A stretch of 64,000 bases of DNA from assembly GCA_033557465.1 (NCBI GenBank), contig CM066039.1, positions 394,773,440-394,837,439 of the forward strand. The letters run 5' to 3'. The notes below the pieces were generated by a model that was not told the DNA's origin, did not search any database, and worked only from the letters and a program-made list of their open reading frames with translations. The stretch comes from Ichthyophis bannanicus. Taxonomy: Eukaryota; Chordata; Amphibia; Gymnophiona; Ichthyophiidae. How positions within the stretch are numbered: the first letter of the stretch is position 1; each line of letters opens with the position of its first letter. Position numbers and translations under genes: made by a program. Positions 21,490-32,258 of this stretch are shown here, one piece after another.

Positions 21490-23484
21490 GTCCTAGTAAA
21501 AGGGCTAGGGATAGAGAAAGAGATCCCGGTAGCAGTAGTGCCCCGTTTACCCCAGGAAGTAGTGTTAGGGAGAGACTGGCCTCAGTTCCAGAAAGGTGTC
21601 CAACAGGGTCTACGTGTAAAAGAAGGAATGGTTTCTACGAGAACCCAAACCAAGGCCTTAGAGGGAGAAGGAAAATCTACAGCGGTAGAGCTGGAGAACC
21701 TTCCTTCTCATGAAGACTTAGTAACAGCCCCAGTGGCTAAGGCCAAAAAGGGGAAAGGAGAAAAGCGTTGGGAACGTCAGACTCGCTCCCAGAGTAGAGC
21801 CGAGGTACGGGCCGGGATGGAGTTACCCTGGGTCCCAGCGGAGATAATGGAAAAGTTTCCTTCCTTCCAGAAAGAGCAGCAGGCTGACCTCGCTCTCAGT
21901 CAGGCTTTCAAGTATGCACAAGAAGGGAGGGATACCTTAACAAGGTTTTTGCTTGACAGAGGAATTCTATATAGAGAAAGTATTGATCCAGCTACGGGAG
22001 ATCTGCGCAAGCAGCTGGTGGTACCTGCCACTTTCAAAACCTTGGTGCTTAGACTCGCTCATGACCATCCCATAGGAGCGCACAAAGGGGTTCAGGGAAC
22101 ATTGGACCAAATTCTGGCGCGATTCTACTGGCCAGGAGTGTTCAAGGAGACCACTAGGTTTTGTGAGGCCTGTCCCGCTTGTCAGAGAGTTACCTCGGTT
22201 AGGTCAACGGAAGTACCAATGATTCCTATACCAGTCATTTCGGTACCCATACACAGGATAGCGGTGGACATAGTGGGACCCATGATTAAGACGCCGCGTG
22301 GGTTTCAATATATATTGGTTATGATAGACCACGCGACAAGATTCCCATGGGCGGTGCCCCTGCGAAGTATTTCTGCCTGCACGGTGGCGGCGGAATTAAT
22401 AAAACTATTCTGTGAGGTTGGGTTCCCGAGGGAAGTGTTGACAGACCGTGGCAGTAACTTCATCTCGCGATACTTAGCCCAGGTCTGGAACGCCTTTGGA
22501 ATTAGGCATGTAAAGACCGTGGCCTATCACCCCCAGTCGAATGGGTTAGTGGAAAGGATGAATCAGACCCTAAAGAACATGTTGAGACGTGGGTTGGAAG
22601 GGAAGATGACGGAGTGGGACACTATGCTTCCCTTCGTGCTCTACGCATGTAGGGAAAGGAAGCAGGCATCCCTAGGAACCTCCCCGTATGAGTTAATGTA
22701 CGGCCGATCCCCAAGGGGTATCTTGGATATCCTCAGAGAACAATGGGTAGAACCAGGAATAGAGGAAATAGGGGTTCCCCAATTTTTGAGAGACTTGAGA
22801 GGTCGTTTGACACGAACCTCCCAGATAGCAGAGGACAATTTGAAAGCAAGTCAACAGAAACAGAAAATATACTATGATCGCAATACCAAGCCTCACCAGC
22901 TTGCTATTGGCGAAAAAGTAATTGTCATGGTAGCGGGAGCAGTCCCGAAGTTTGAGAGCCAGTGGAGAGGGCCCTTCCGAGTAGTCGAACAGGTAGGCCC
23001 TGCGACCTATTCAGTGGAAAATAGGAAAGGCCGCCGACAGATTTATCATGTTAATCTATTGAGGCCCTGGCACGAAAGGGTAGCACTGGCCCAGTTGGCT
23101 ATGTGTGCTCGTAGAAAGCAGAAAGGAAAAAATGATATCAACGCTTCCGGTAGAATTACGTGCTGTGAAGATGATATCACCCCAGCCCGTAATATCTTAA
23201 GGGGGGGAATATGTGATAAGGTGAGGTGTGGGGATGAGATGGAATGGGAGAGAAGTGAGGAATGTGCCTTTAAAGACAGATGTAAACAGGGTTCCCATAG
23301 AAACCACAAGCCGACGGAGCATGCAGTAGCTAGAGCTAAGCCCTGCCCAAACAGTGACGTAAGAGCTAGGTTGAGCCCTAACAGCTCTCACATATGCAGA
23401 GAGGAGGGTGTGGCTGAAAAGAAGCACCATTTTAAAACTGCTTCAGAGTTTGGTAAAAGTAGTCAGGAGGAAAGGAGTCCGTAG
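21490..23484 (+). pseudogene. pol: protease C-terminus and integrase; frame enters the 3' LTR
   Basis: Same frame as gag. It begins with the protease end (VVLGRDW at about 21558-21580). A charged linker follows, then the integrase zinc-binding H-H-C-C region (HDHPIGAHKG at about 22060, CEACPAC at about 22165). The catalytic core has Asp codons at 22267 (AVDIVGPM) and 22444 (LTDRGSNF) and Glu at 22552 (GLVERMNQ), that is D-58-D-35-E. The C-terminal module has GPFRVVEQVGPATYSVE and YHVNLLRPW. No YXDD palm motif or RNase H motif occurs between 21490 and 23211. The frame reads through the polypurine tract into the 3' LTR and meets a TAG at 23482-23484. Confidence 0.9.
23199..23211 (+). other. polypurine tract
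   Basis: AAGGGGGGGAATA immediately before the 3' LTR, the expected plus-strand primer site. Confidence 0.85.
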
Positions 23485-24111
23485 GAAAGGAACCAGGAGG
23501 AAAGAGGCCACGAGAAAAGGGAGCTCAAGGAGCAAAGGAGAGGAGGAGGAAAGACAGCTGATTCTTACTCTCAGAAAGCAGTGGAACCAAGATTGGAACC
23601 TGTCCTAAAACACCCCAGAGAAGAGAAGCTGGAGAGGTTTGTTTCCATGTGGGGAAACAGCTCAGAGAGTCAGCCAAGTAATAGAGGTGGGGCAGACAAG
23701 TTTGCTACAGTTCCTAACAGAGGCTTTTCTGAAGAAGTGGTCAGAGAGCTGAGGAAAAGCTCTGAACGCTGTGCTAGCCAAAAGGCAAGGAAAGCAACTC
23801 CAGGCAGGAACAGGAACAGTTCAAGTAAGTGCCGTGAGTCAGCTCTAGAGGCTGTTGAAAAGCTATTCTATGAGAGAGAAACTCCTTCTTTAAACTATGC
23901 TGGTACAGAGCAGAAAGAACACTTTTTAGGGAAACTGAAAGAGTTTCTGCAGAGTGTACAGTTTAAACCTTCTGATATAAGCTCCCCAGAAGATGATTCA
24001 AATGAAGCTGTGGAAGATATGCAGATAGAAATGTATGAAACTCCTTGTGATAATTACGCAATAGAAATGGAATGCTCATTCTGTAAGTCAAACAAACTAA
24101 ACATGTGCTAG
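23485..24111 (+). CDS. LTR-embedded ORF, 3' LTR copy, in frame with pol
   Basis: This continues the pol frame after the TAG at 23482-23484 and runs 208 codons to TAG at 24109-24111. Counted from the LTR start the frame has 300 codons. It is colinear with the 5' LTR copy, with about a dozen replacements and no new stop. Features: charged start, basic Ser/Arg-rich middle, acidic segment SSPEDDSNEAVED, and a Cys-rich end EMECSFCKSNKLNMC. Position makes it a candidate C-terminal domain of the pol polyprotein, reached only by readthrough in this copy. It has no signal peptide or membrane segment, so it is not an envelope. Confidence 0.6.
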   Translation, partial: ERNQEERGHEKRELKEQRRGGGKTADSYSQKAVEPRLEPVLKHPREEKLERFVSMWGNSSESQPSNRGGADKFATVPNRGFSEEVVRELRKSSERCASQKARKATPGRNRNSSSKCRESALEAVEKLFYERETPSLNYAGTEQKEHFLGKLKEFLQSVQFKPSDISSPEDDSNEAVEDMQIEMYETPCDNYAIEMECSFCKSNKLNMC

Positions 24112-24379
24112 GCTTAGGCCAGGAGAAGAAGTTTATTTACCCTGGTTTTGTCAAGCTGAGTGTGAAAGAAAACTCTGACTAAGAAGTTTTAAAGTCTGCC
24201 TGATGTGATTAGCAGCCATAGCAGTGAAAGGCTGAAGGAAGCTGAGTGCCGCTGCTGTGGAAATAATATTCCTGACTTTGATGTTAAGCCTGTTTTGTTC
24301 ATCTTCATCATTTAATTTGGAGAACTTATCCTTGCCTTGTTTATGCACTATGAATTTTGATGTGAGGGAGAAACCCCGT

Positions 24380-24385
24380 AATAAA
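24380..24385 (+). promoter_or_regulatory. polyadenylation signal AATAAA, 3' LTR
   Basis: Same position as in the 5' LTR; it would end element transcripts. Confidence 0.6.
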
Positions 24386-24558
24386 TTTCTTTGTTTTGCC
24401 TGACAAACTGTGTGGTCGCACTACTTTGCTTGGAGAGTATCTGAAACTACAAGTCCCAGCATTCAGTGCTGGCAGCCAAAGCCTGGGACAGTACTCAAAG
24501 GGCAAATAAGGCAGCACTTTTGCCTACCGGCCATTGGCCTAGGCAGGGGGTCACGACA

Positions 24559-25370
24559 ATATATAACAGCTAGATTTTTATCATGCAAGAGTTGATTTCA
24601 ATATAGATTTCTTACCATGGCTGTAGTCAGTAAGGCAGAAGGAGGTGGGGGGAGAGGGGAGGTAATGAGGGAGGGGGCAGACCAGTGTCATGTATGTGAA
24701 GGATTGGTAAATTGGTGTTACGTGGGGAAGAGTTCTTGCATTGGTCCAAGTGTGCCAAAATGTTGTTTAAACAGATACTTCTTAAGCTCTTTTCCTGAAT
24801 GGCATCAAACAGGGGAAATGGGACGGGATGCTCCCCACGTACTGTTTTCAAAATGCATGGATATGACGTCCTAGCCAAACAACACCCTGCACAAACTTAC
24901 ATGACCAACCCACATAAGAATCAACCGCAGGACAGACGAATATGGTAGACAATGCCGGCCACCTGCTGCGACATTAGCCAGGCAGCAGATCACGTGGGGA
25001 TATTGAGAAGGGTAAGCAGGTAGCGTCAGCAAACCATGGACTTGCAATATGCCCACACCGCACCGACCACACCATTACCACAGAGGGTGGATATGAACCC
25101 GTGACAACTGCATGTGGGCCTGTTGGGAGGTCCTGCTTTTGTGTGTCTGGTGCAGCTGTTGTGTCCATGGACAATGGGTGTGGGCATGAGCCTGTTCTGT
25201 CTGACCTGCTTCCCACAGCAGGCCCAATGTCCCCACTTGGTGGCTGCGGGCTGCAAGTGTGCCCATTCCTGGCAGGTGAGTGGTCAGCACTGTGGGGGGT
25301 CTGTGGCTTCGCCTGGCTCCTCCTAGGACACCACTCCGTCCACACTGCTGCCTGCCCCACCCTCCTGCGG
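24559..25370. other. no gene recognised
   Basis: Begins with the ATAT target duplication and the remainder of the interrupted tail. After that, sequence without a supported feature; open frames on both strands overlap and lack domains. Confidence 0.4.
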
Positions 25371-25780
25371 TCCTGCTACCTCCCCCTCCACCTCACCCCC
25401 TTACTGTCCCCCTCCCCCTAGTCCTCTCCCTCTTCTTCCTCCTCGTCCTCCACCTCCCCCAGCTCCTTGGCCTCCCTCCTCCAGCCCCACCACTGCCATC
25501 TGCCTGCCCTACCATTTGCCCCTCCACCAGCTTACCTGTTACCCTCACCTCCCCCTCTACCTCCCCATGCACTTCCCCCTGCCACAGTCCTGCCTGTCTG
25601 TCCCCTCCCCCTCACACACCACCCCCTGTCTGCATCTGTCCCCTGCCCCTCACCCAGACTGCCTGTCTGCACCATGCCTTCCCCCCCACTGACTCAGCCT
25701 CCATCCTGTCTGTATCCCCCACATTCCGCCACCTCTGCCTCTTCACCCCCTCCCCCTCCATTGTGATGCTGCTGTCCTCC
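25371..25780. repeat. C-rich low-complexity tract
   Basis: CCTCC/CCCCTC/CACC-rich run. Apparent proline-rich (plus) and glycine-rich (minus) proteins here come from composition. Confidence 0.7.
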
Positions 25781-25784
25781 TTGC

Positions 25785-25960
25785 TGATCTCAGCATCCAC
25801 TTCCACTGCCGCCGTGGCCCGGTCCCATCTGCCTGCTGGTGGTGCTCCCTGATAACCCCCATCATCTGGGGTTGCTCCGGGAGTGCCACTGATGGCAGGC
25901 CATGGCGGCCTGCTGGCTGGTCCAGGGAAAGCTAGGGCCCTGCTGGGCATTAGGCACACT
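25785..25960 (-). pseudogene. possible exon of a Harbinger Myb-type gene
   Basis: The minus strand has a non-repetitive coding-like block (RATAAVEVDAEISKEDSSI, GAPPAGRWD) next to the C-rich tract. Such Ala/Pro/Glu linkers follow the Myb domain in Harbinger accessory proteins. It lies upstream of, not downstream from, the Myb exon at 18131 in this orientation, so the two may come from different copies. Weak. Confidence 0.3.
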
Positions 25961-26561
25961 GGCTCTGCCTCACCAGCTGTGGGGAAACAGATTTGGGAAT
26001 ATTAGGTTTGTGAAACTGGGCACCTACAGGCATACACCTGGCAGACACATGGAGGCTCACACAGGGCATGTATGCTGCCTGTTTATGCTGGCATGGTGTC
26101 TGGGGCAGGCCTGCTTCCCCCTATCCCCATCTGCATATGATATACATGAAGTATGGCTACAGGCATGCTGTCCCCTGGGAGCATGGTCACATTCCACTGC
26201 TGCACATAGGCCTGTGGGTAGCTGTGTCCCACAGGGATGTGGTGCAGGCTATAACATGGCTGCTATCTTGCATGTCTGGGTTTCTGTCACCCAATGGCTG
26301 GTCTGTGGTCATGTCTGCATCTGCCCTTCCCTGTCTGTGTCTGTGTTGCACTTCTGTGACCTGCATGGCAGTCTGTATGTGCCACCCAGCTGCCACGGGT
26401 ATATGGTCTTTCACACTGGGCTGGTGGTGACTGTCCCTGACTACTCATCTAGCTCTGTGCCATGTGGGTGTCCAGTGACTGGCCGGTGTGGTGTGCACCA
26501 TGTTTGTTTGCAGAGTGATATGTGTGCTGGAGGTGCCCTTGCAGCTGTTGGGGGGTGTACT
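25961..26561. other. no gene recognised
   Basis: TG/CTG-rich sequence with overlapping open frames on both strands and no domain. Confidence 0.4.
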
Positions 26562-28265
26562 TAGAAACATAGAAACATAGAAACATGATGACAGAAAAAG
26601 ACCACAAGGCCCATCTAGTCTGTCCTTCCATAACAACAACTACAAAAGTCCACTTTTTACCTTTAGAGATCCTCTGTGTTGGTCCCATGCTTTTTTGAAT
26701 TCAGTTACTGTCCTCATCTCTACCACCTCCACTGGGAGACTATTCCACGGATCCACTACTCTTCCCGTAAAGAAATATTTCCGCATATCACTCCTGAATC
26801 TATCTCCCTTCACCCTCATCCCATGTCCCCTCGTCGCAGAACTTGCTTTCAATTGAAAGAGGCTCTCTCCCTGAACATTTATGCCACGGAGGTATTTAAA
26901 CATCTCAATCATATCACCTCTATCCCGCCTTTCCTCTAAGGTGTACATATTAAGATCCTTAAGTCTGTCCTCATATGCTTTATAATGAAGACCACTAATC
27001 ATCTTAGTAGCAACCCTCTGCACCGACTCCATCCTGTTCACATCCTTTTGAAGGTGCGGTCTCCAGAATTGCACACCATACTCCAAATGAGGTCGCACCA
27101 AAGACTTATACAGAGGCATTATCACCTCCTTTTTTTCTGCTAGCCATTCCTCTCCGTATGCACCCAAGCATCCTTCTAGCTTTTGCCGTCGCCTTTTCTA
27201 CCTGTTTAGCTACTTTAAGATCATCAGACACAACCACGCCTAGGTCCCGCTCTTCTTTAGTGGACAAAAGTACTTCACCTCCTATACTGTATTGCTCCCT
27301 TGGATTGCTGCAGCCCAAATGCATGACCTTACATTTTTTAACATTAAATCCCAGTTGCCAAATTCTAGACCATTCTTCAAGCTTAGCTAGATCCCTCCTC
27401 ATGTTATCTACACCTTCCTGGGTGTCTACTCTATTGCAGATTTTGGTATCATCCGCAAAGAGGCAAACCTTACCCGACAGCCCTTCCGCTATATCACTAA
27501 CAAAGATGTTAAAAAGAATCGGACCAAGGACAGATCCCTGGGGCACACATCCTTCTCCTCAGAGTGAGCTCCATTTACTTGTACTCTTTGTCGCCTCCCA
27601 CCCAACCAATTTCTAACCCAAGCAGTAACTTTAGGGTCCATCCCTAGGGTGCTCAGTTTGTTTATAAGTCGCCTGTGAGGAACAATGTCAAAGGCTTTGC
27701 TGAAATCTAAATACACCACATCTAGAGCTCTCCCGCTGTCCAACTCCCTGGTCACCCAGTCAAAGAAATCAATCAGATTTGTCTGACAAGACCTGCCTCT
27801 GGTGAATCCATGCTGCCTCGGATCCTGTAATCCGCTGGACTCCAGAAACATCACTATTTTCTCTTTCAACAGCGTTTCCATTAATTTACTCACCACTGAA
27901 GTTAAACTAACCGGCCTGTAGTTTTCAACCACATCCTTACTACCGCTTTTGTGTAAAGGCACCACATGAGCCTCTCTCCAGTCCTTTGGCACCACTCCCG
28001 ACTCCAACGAGGCATTGAAAAGGTCAGTCAGTGGAGTTGCTAGAACGTCCCCAAGTTCCCTCAGTATTCTAGGGTGTATCCCATCCGGTCCCATCGCTTT
28101 GTCTATTTTAAGTTGAGCTAGTTTCTCACGAACACAGTCTTCTGAAAATTGTTCAAGATGTCCCTCGCTTCTGTTCTTATTTGTGGGTGTTTTCTGAGGT
28201 CCTGCTCCTGGTTCTTCATCTGTGAACACAGAACAAAAATATTTGTTAAGCAATTCCGCTTTATC
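26562..28265 (-). pseudogene. CR1 LINE: reverse transcriptase and 3' UTR
   Basis: Minus-strand CR1 ORF2 from the RT N-terminus to the 3' UTR. At 27489-28253: LAQLKIDKAMGPDGIHP, WREAHVVPLHKSG, ENYRPVSLTSV, VVYLDFSKAFDIVPH. At 27106-27546: QGSVLGPILFNIFVSD and the catalytic CLFADDTKI. At 26640-27167: the C-terminal domain with YKSLVRPHLEYGVQFW, LNMYTLEERRDRGD and WNSLPVEVVEMR. A deletion of about 10 bases near 27548 shifts the frame before QGS, and a T-run near 27130 shifts it again. 5'-truncated at about 28265; endonuclease missing. Closely related to the CR1 at 3757/10428. Confidence 0.92.
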
Positions 28266-28452
28266 CTTATCAGCTTCTACTTATGGACATTGTGCCTATA
28301 CAGTGGTAGTGCATGACCTGCACACTGATTCCCTGCGGCATTTGATTGTGAGTCTGTCCCTGGGCTGGGGCTGTGTGGTGGCATTGGGGATGCAGGGCAC
28401 CGCCCTCTGATGCCTCCCATGTGTCTCTGTCCACCAATCCTTGGGGGAGGGG

Positions 28453-28805
28453 GGGTTTATTTATTTTATTTATTTTTATTTAGTATACATTTGTATACCG
28501 CTACTTCCAGCGATCAGCAGCGGTTTGATTACAGATTGGAAATTGTCAAATCATGACAGGAAATTTTTTTTTGAGGTATAAACACATTGATTAGACAGGA
28601 AAGCATAGCACACAGAGAACTATTTTACAGGGAACATGGGCTATGGAGGGTTAAGTGGCTTGCCCAAGACCACAAGGAGCACCTGTGGGACTAGAAACCC
28701 CAGTCCTTCCGGCCCAAGGTTGCTGTCCTCCAGTGGGATTTGAACCCCCGACCTTCCGGCCCGAAGTACCTTGCCCCAACCACTAGGCCACTCCTCCACT
28801 CCATG
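28453..28805 (-). mobile_element. tRNA-derived SINE, copy B
   Basis: On the minus strand the head reads GGAGTGGCCTAGTGGTTGGGGCAAGG (A box TGGCCTAGTGG), then a B-box-like GGGGGTTCAAATCCC. A body follows with CACAGGTGCTCCTTGTGGTCTTGGGCAAGCCACTTAACCC. Its 3' tail differs from copies A (42041) and C (57165): GCGGTATACAAATGTATAC and an AAATAAA run. Confidence 0.8.
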
Positions 28806-30599
28806 GTTGCCATGGATGTCATTCTCCTTTGCGCATTTGGCACTCACGGCATGTGGGGTCTCAGCTTTGGTGTGCCACTTCCCTGCTGTTTGTGGCTGGG
28901 TCAGGACATGCCCTCTACTACAGCTAAGTCATGGTGTCTGTTGGCCAGTCACTCTCCTCCACACATGCTAAGGTGTTCTGTTCCAATGTGTGGGTTCTCT
29001 GAGATGCACCACGGGTAGCCCTGCTTAGGTGTTTCTGTCTGGCCCTCTGATACCATCCTGCTGCATCCTATTATGGGCTATGGTGGTTAGGTGCTGTTGG
29101 GTGCTTGCAATGCATTACAAGGGGCTTAATGGCTGGGGGTGTTCTGTCCCCGGATGTGACCCTCCGCTGCGCATGCATGGTGTTACTCAGTTGTCCCTTG
29201 GTGTTATTTGTCCAGCTTATGTGTATACTGGTGGTTGGCACTGTCAACCTGCAGGCAGCGCTGGTACATTCCTCCATTGCTGTACCTCATTTTACACTGC
29301 CCCCACTTACCTGCTGCTGCTGCGACCTCCTCCATGAGGCACTGTATCTCTTCTGGCTTCTGTCTGCACATCGTGTGGAATCGGCATGAGTGCCTCAGGG
29401 ATTCTCCTGACTCCATATTCCCTGATGGAGAGGGATTGGCATTATATTTTATTCTCCTGTCCTGCACACAGGGTCCCCCTGACCCCATTGTCTGTTGCCA
29501 TATGCCCCCACACTACATGACCCTGCTTCTGGGATTGTGCCCACTCACTGTCACTGTCTGTATTGCCAATGCATATGCTCTATATCTCCCTGTCCAGGGG
29601 GTGCTCTTGTGTCCTCTGATGTGCTTCCTGCAGTCACAGCCTTTTTGGTAGCCTGGCTTGGCAAGGTTCCCCATTGGGTACTACACTTGCTGGCAGGTAT
29701 GGGCCCGGGGACTCATGACCCTTCCTCCCTGTTCTGCCCTCCCCCACTGCTTGGCCTGTGGCAGTGTGTTCACAGTGGCCTGCTGTACTTCCCATCTCTC
29801 TAGTGTCCTCCCAGGCCCTTCATATCCCCCTGGCTCCTCACCTGCACAGCTGGAACTGGATTCCATGTCAGATGGCTGTAGAGAGATGCAGATTGGCCCT
29901 GCGGTTCCCACGGGGATAGAGCACCCCTTTGTATCTGAGTACCCCCTGGCCAGGGCCACAGCTTTGGCCAGGCTAAAGTTTTCAGTCTGCCTAGCTGCCA
30001 TGTTACTGCTGTGTATCAGCCTAGCCAGAGGGGTCTCCTGCACAAGCTGTGTCACCACCTGGGCATTGTGTGGGTTGCCTCATGGGTATGGCCCAATGGC
30101 ACTACACGGGTAACGACCAGGCCCAGGCCCATCACATGGTTGGTTCTGCCCCACCCCCATGCGCCACATGTGTCCTTGTACCATACCCATCTGCCCCCAT
30201 TGTGTCCGTGCATTTACCCATTTGTAGCCTGTTCATTTTCTCGGAGTTGCCCGTGTAGTACAGTTGCGTGGTTTGGGATGGCCTTCTGCGCCTTCCACGT
30301 TTTTTGGGAAGATATTGTTCTGGTCGTGTCTGCATGGTTACAGCAAATATGGCTTCTCTTGCCCTGCCCGAGTATATGGATTATGCCACCAGCTGCTCGT
30401 CCTCCAGTATGTGGCCATTTTCTACAATTGCCCTTGTGTTGTCTGCCTTACTCACGATTCGTGTCCCTTTGCTGCGTGGTTTCTTTTAAGTTCCTATTGG
30501 CTGCTTGGCCGCTTCGTTCAATAATGAGCCCACCATTTTTAGTAGCACCTTGCCAAGAAAACCCCGGGCTGAGTTGTGAGGAGGCAGCACTGACTCAAC
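28806..30599. other. unassigned; two exon-like blocks on the minus strand
   Basis: No complete gene. On the minus strand 29295-29400 encodes RHSCRFHTMCRQKPEEIQC followed by EEVAAAAG and a good donor (GCAG/GTAAGTG). A second block near 29850 has SDMESSSSCAGEEPGG. With the Myb exon at 18131 and the block at 25785 they could be dispersed exons of one old DNA transposon gene, but I cannot join them. Confidence 0.3.
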
Positions 30600-30602
30600 G
30601 GT

Positions 30603-30665
<63 letters not shown>
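30600..30665. repeat. (CA)n microsatellite
   Basis: About 32 uninterrupted CA units. Confidence 0.97.
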
Positions 30666-30667
<2 letters not shown>

Positions 30668-31288
30668 GCCTTTACTTACCTGTGGAGAACTGAAGAATGC
30701 ACATTTTTGCATACGTTAAAAAATCTAGAGTCACACATATGTGTCAGCTAAGTCCTCATTTAGACTTGAAGTATGCAGGAGTGAATGAAGGGGAGATTTA
30801 CTTCTGTTAAAACCACTTCTGAAGCACAAAAATTTGTTTTTTAACTTGGCTCCCCTTTGGACACCTCATGTTGGCATTTACATCCGTGTGTGCCAGCACT
30901 TACTGTATATGTTTAGCTTGGAAAACCTATGCTTCCATGTGTACTACCGGTACTCACACATTCAAATCCTGAGCACTGTCAACAGGGCCGTACCGGGCTA
31001 GAATTGTGCCCTGTGCGACTTGCACATTGGGTGTGCACCCCCCTCCTCCCCATACCTCCGTCCAGCCGCTGCCTGCTTTTGCCCTGCTTCTGCCACCTTC
31101 TGTTTTCTCCATGGTGGCACCGGCAGCAGGGAAAGAGCAGAAAGCGGTTGGATGAAGGTGGAGGAGAGGGCGTGCGCCCGATCTGCAAGGCGCCGGCACT
31201 TTAAGCAGATCTGTACCTCCCTGTTCTGATGTAGCGTCAGAGGAGGGAGGGACCGACCTGCTGAAAGTGCCATGGAAAGGCTTAGGGG

Positions 31289-31375
31289 CGCATTTCGGCT
31301 GCCTGCTGTTGCCCTGCTGGCGCTGAGAGAAGAAAAAGTGGCGGCGGCAGGGCAACAGCAGGCAGCCGAAATGCG
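31289..31375. repeat. perfect 29-bp hairpin
   Basis: 31289-31317 is the exact reverse complement of 31347-31375, with a 29-base loop. Flanking AGGCTTAGGGG and CCCAAGCCT extend the arms imperfectly. Confidence 0.9.
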
Positions 31376-31379
31376 CCTC

Positions 31380-31654
31380 CCAAGCCTTCACACTCTGCGT
31401 GACTGCACCCCGTAAGCCTTCACACTCTGCACGGCTGCACCCCCAAGCCTTCACACTCTGCGCGGCTGCACCCCCCAATCCTTCACACTCTGTGCAGATG
31501 CACCCCCCAAGCCTTCACACTCTGCGCGGCTGCACCCCCCAATCCTTCACACTCTGTGCAGATGCACCCCCCAAGCCTTCACACTCTGCGCGGCTGCACC
31601 CCCCAAGCCTTCACACTCCGCGCGGCTGCACCCCCAAGACTTCACACTCTGTGC
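31380..31654. repeat. minisatellite array, left part
   Basis: About nine units of the type CCTTCACACTCTGCGCGGCTGCACCCCCCAAG (29-32 bp). Confidence 0.93.
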
Positions 31655-31824
31655 AGCTTGTCAGACGGCTGCCTAGGGTGAGAACTTACACAATCTTGAC
31701 GATGCATATATTCATATGATTCTTGCAAGGTATTGTGGGTATTGTAGTTCATTCACTCCCAAACACAGCTGATGACAATAATTTGAGTTGTGAAACCAAG
31801 TGGTAAGATCAATAAAATACTTCT

Positions 31825-31830
31825 TTTATT
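31825..31830 (-). promoter_or_regulatory. polyadenylation signal AATAAA in solo LTR
   Basis: AATAAA on the minus strand, downstream of the LTR ORF stop. Confidence 0.55.
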
Positions 31831-32258
31831 GATGGGGTTTAATTCACCCAGCACATGTATGCTTGATAGCACTATAAATGAGGTTACTTGCTTGCAGTGT
31901 TTAAAGGGATAACAAAAAGTCACAAAGTAAACCAGAAAACAACCTTCAACTTGTCAGGCAATTAGCTAATGTTTTCTTAGCAAGTAATTACCAAATACAA
32001 AGGCACAAAGTAAAGAATAAACTTTGCTGGTTAGGTTAACTTCTGCTTATTTTCCACGCAGATCTCAGCAGTGATTCTCCCTTGCTCACACACACAATCA
32101 GGTGCAGCCCTAATTACTATCCATGGACCAGCTGAAAGCCTTTAGCTGGCTGGCTGCTACTGTGTGAGCCCAAATCCTGCTTTAAGAGCTGTTTGCAGTG
32201 GAAATAAAGAACAAAGTTAGGTTTCTTTGTGATGGCTGATGTGTTTGCTCATAGAAAA

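Larger units (their letters stand above)
18669..24558 (+). mobile_element. Gmr1-like Ty3/gypsy retrotransposon with two LTRs, lacking RT and RNase H
   Basis: 5' LTR 18669-20022, internal region 20023-23211 (3.2 kb), 3' LTR 23212-24558. ATAT (extendable to ATATAT) flanks both sides as target duplication. The internal region encodes gag with a SCAN-like capsid, zinc knuckle, aspartic protease and integrase in one frame, interrupted by a TGA. Protease is followed directly by integrase, as in the Gmr1 group, but no reverse transcriptase or RNase H lies between integrase and the 3' LTR. The two LTRs differ at about 30 positions plus one short indel (hand count), so insertion is fairly recent. The element could move only with enzymes supplied in trans. 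Confidence 0.93.
23212..24558 (+). repeat. 3' LTR of the gypsy element
   Basis: 1347 bp, about 98 percent identical to the 5' LTR by hand count, with a 7-9 bp deletion near 24231. Ends GGGGGTCACGACA. Confidence 0.93.

Noticed and set aside
23485..24111. The ORF after pol as an envelope gene
   Set aside because: No signal peptide, membrane segment or cleavage-like site; it is basic then acidic and lies within the LTR.
25280..25852. 190-codon proline-rich open frame
   Set aside because: It lies in the C-rich low-complexity tract; both strands are open because of base composition.
30011..30751. 246-codon open frame reaching into the CA repeat
   Set aside because: Its C-terminal part is (His-Thr)n from the microsatellite, and the rest overlaps open frames on the other strand with no domain.
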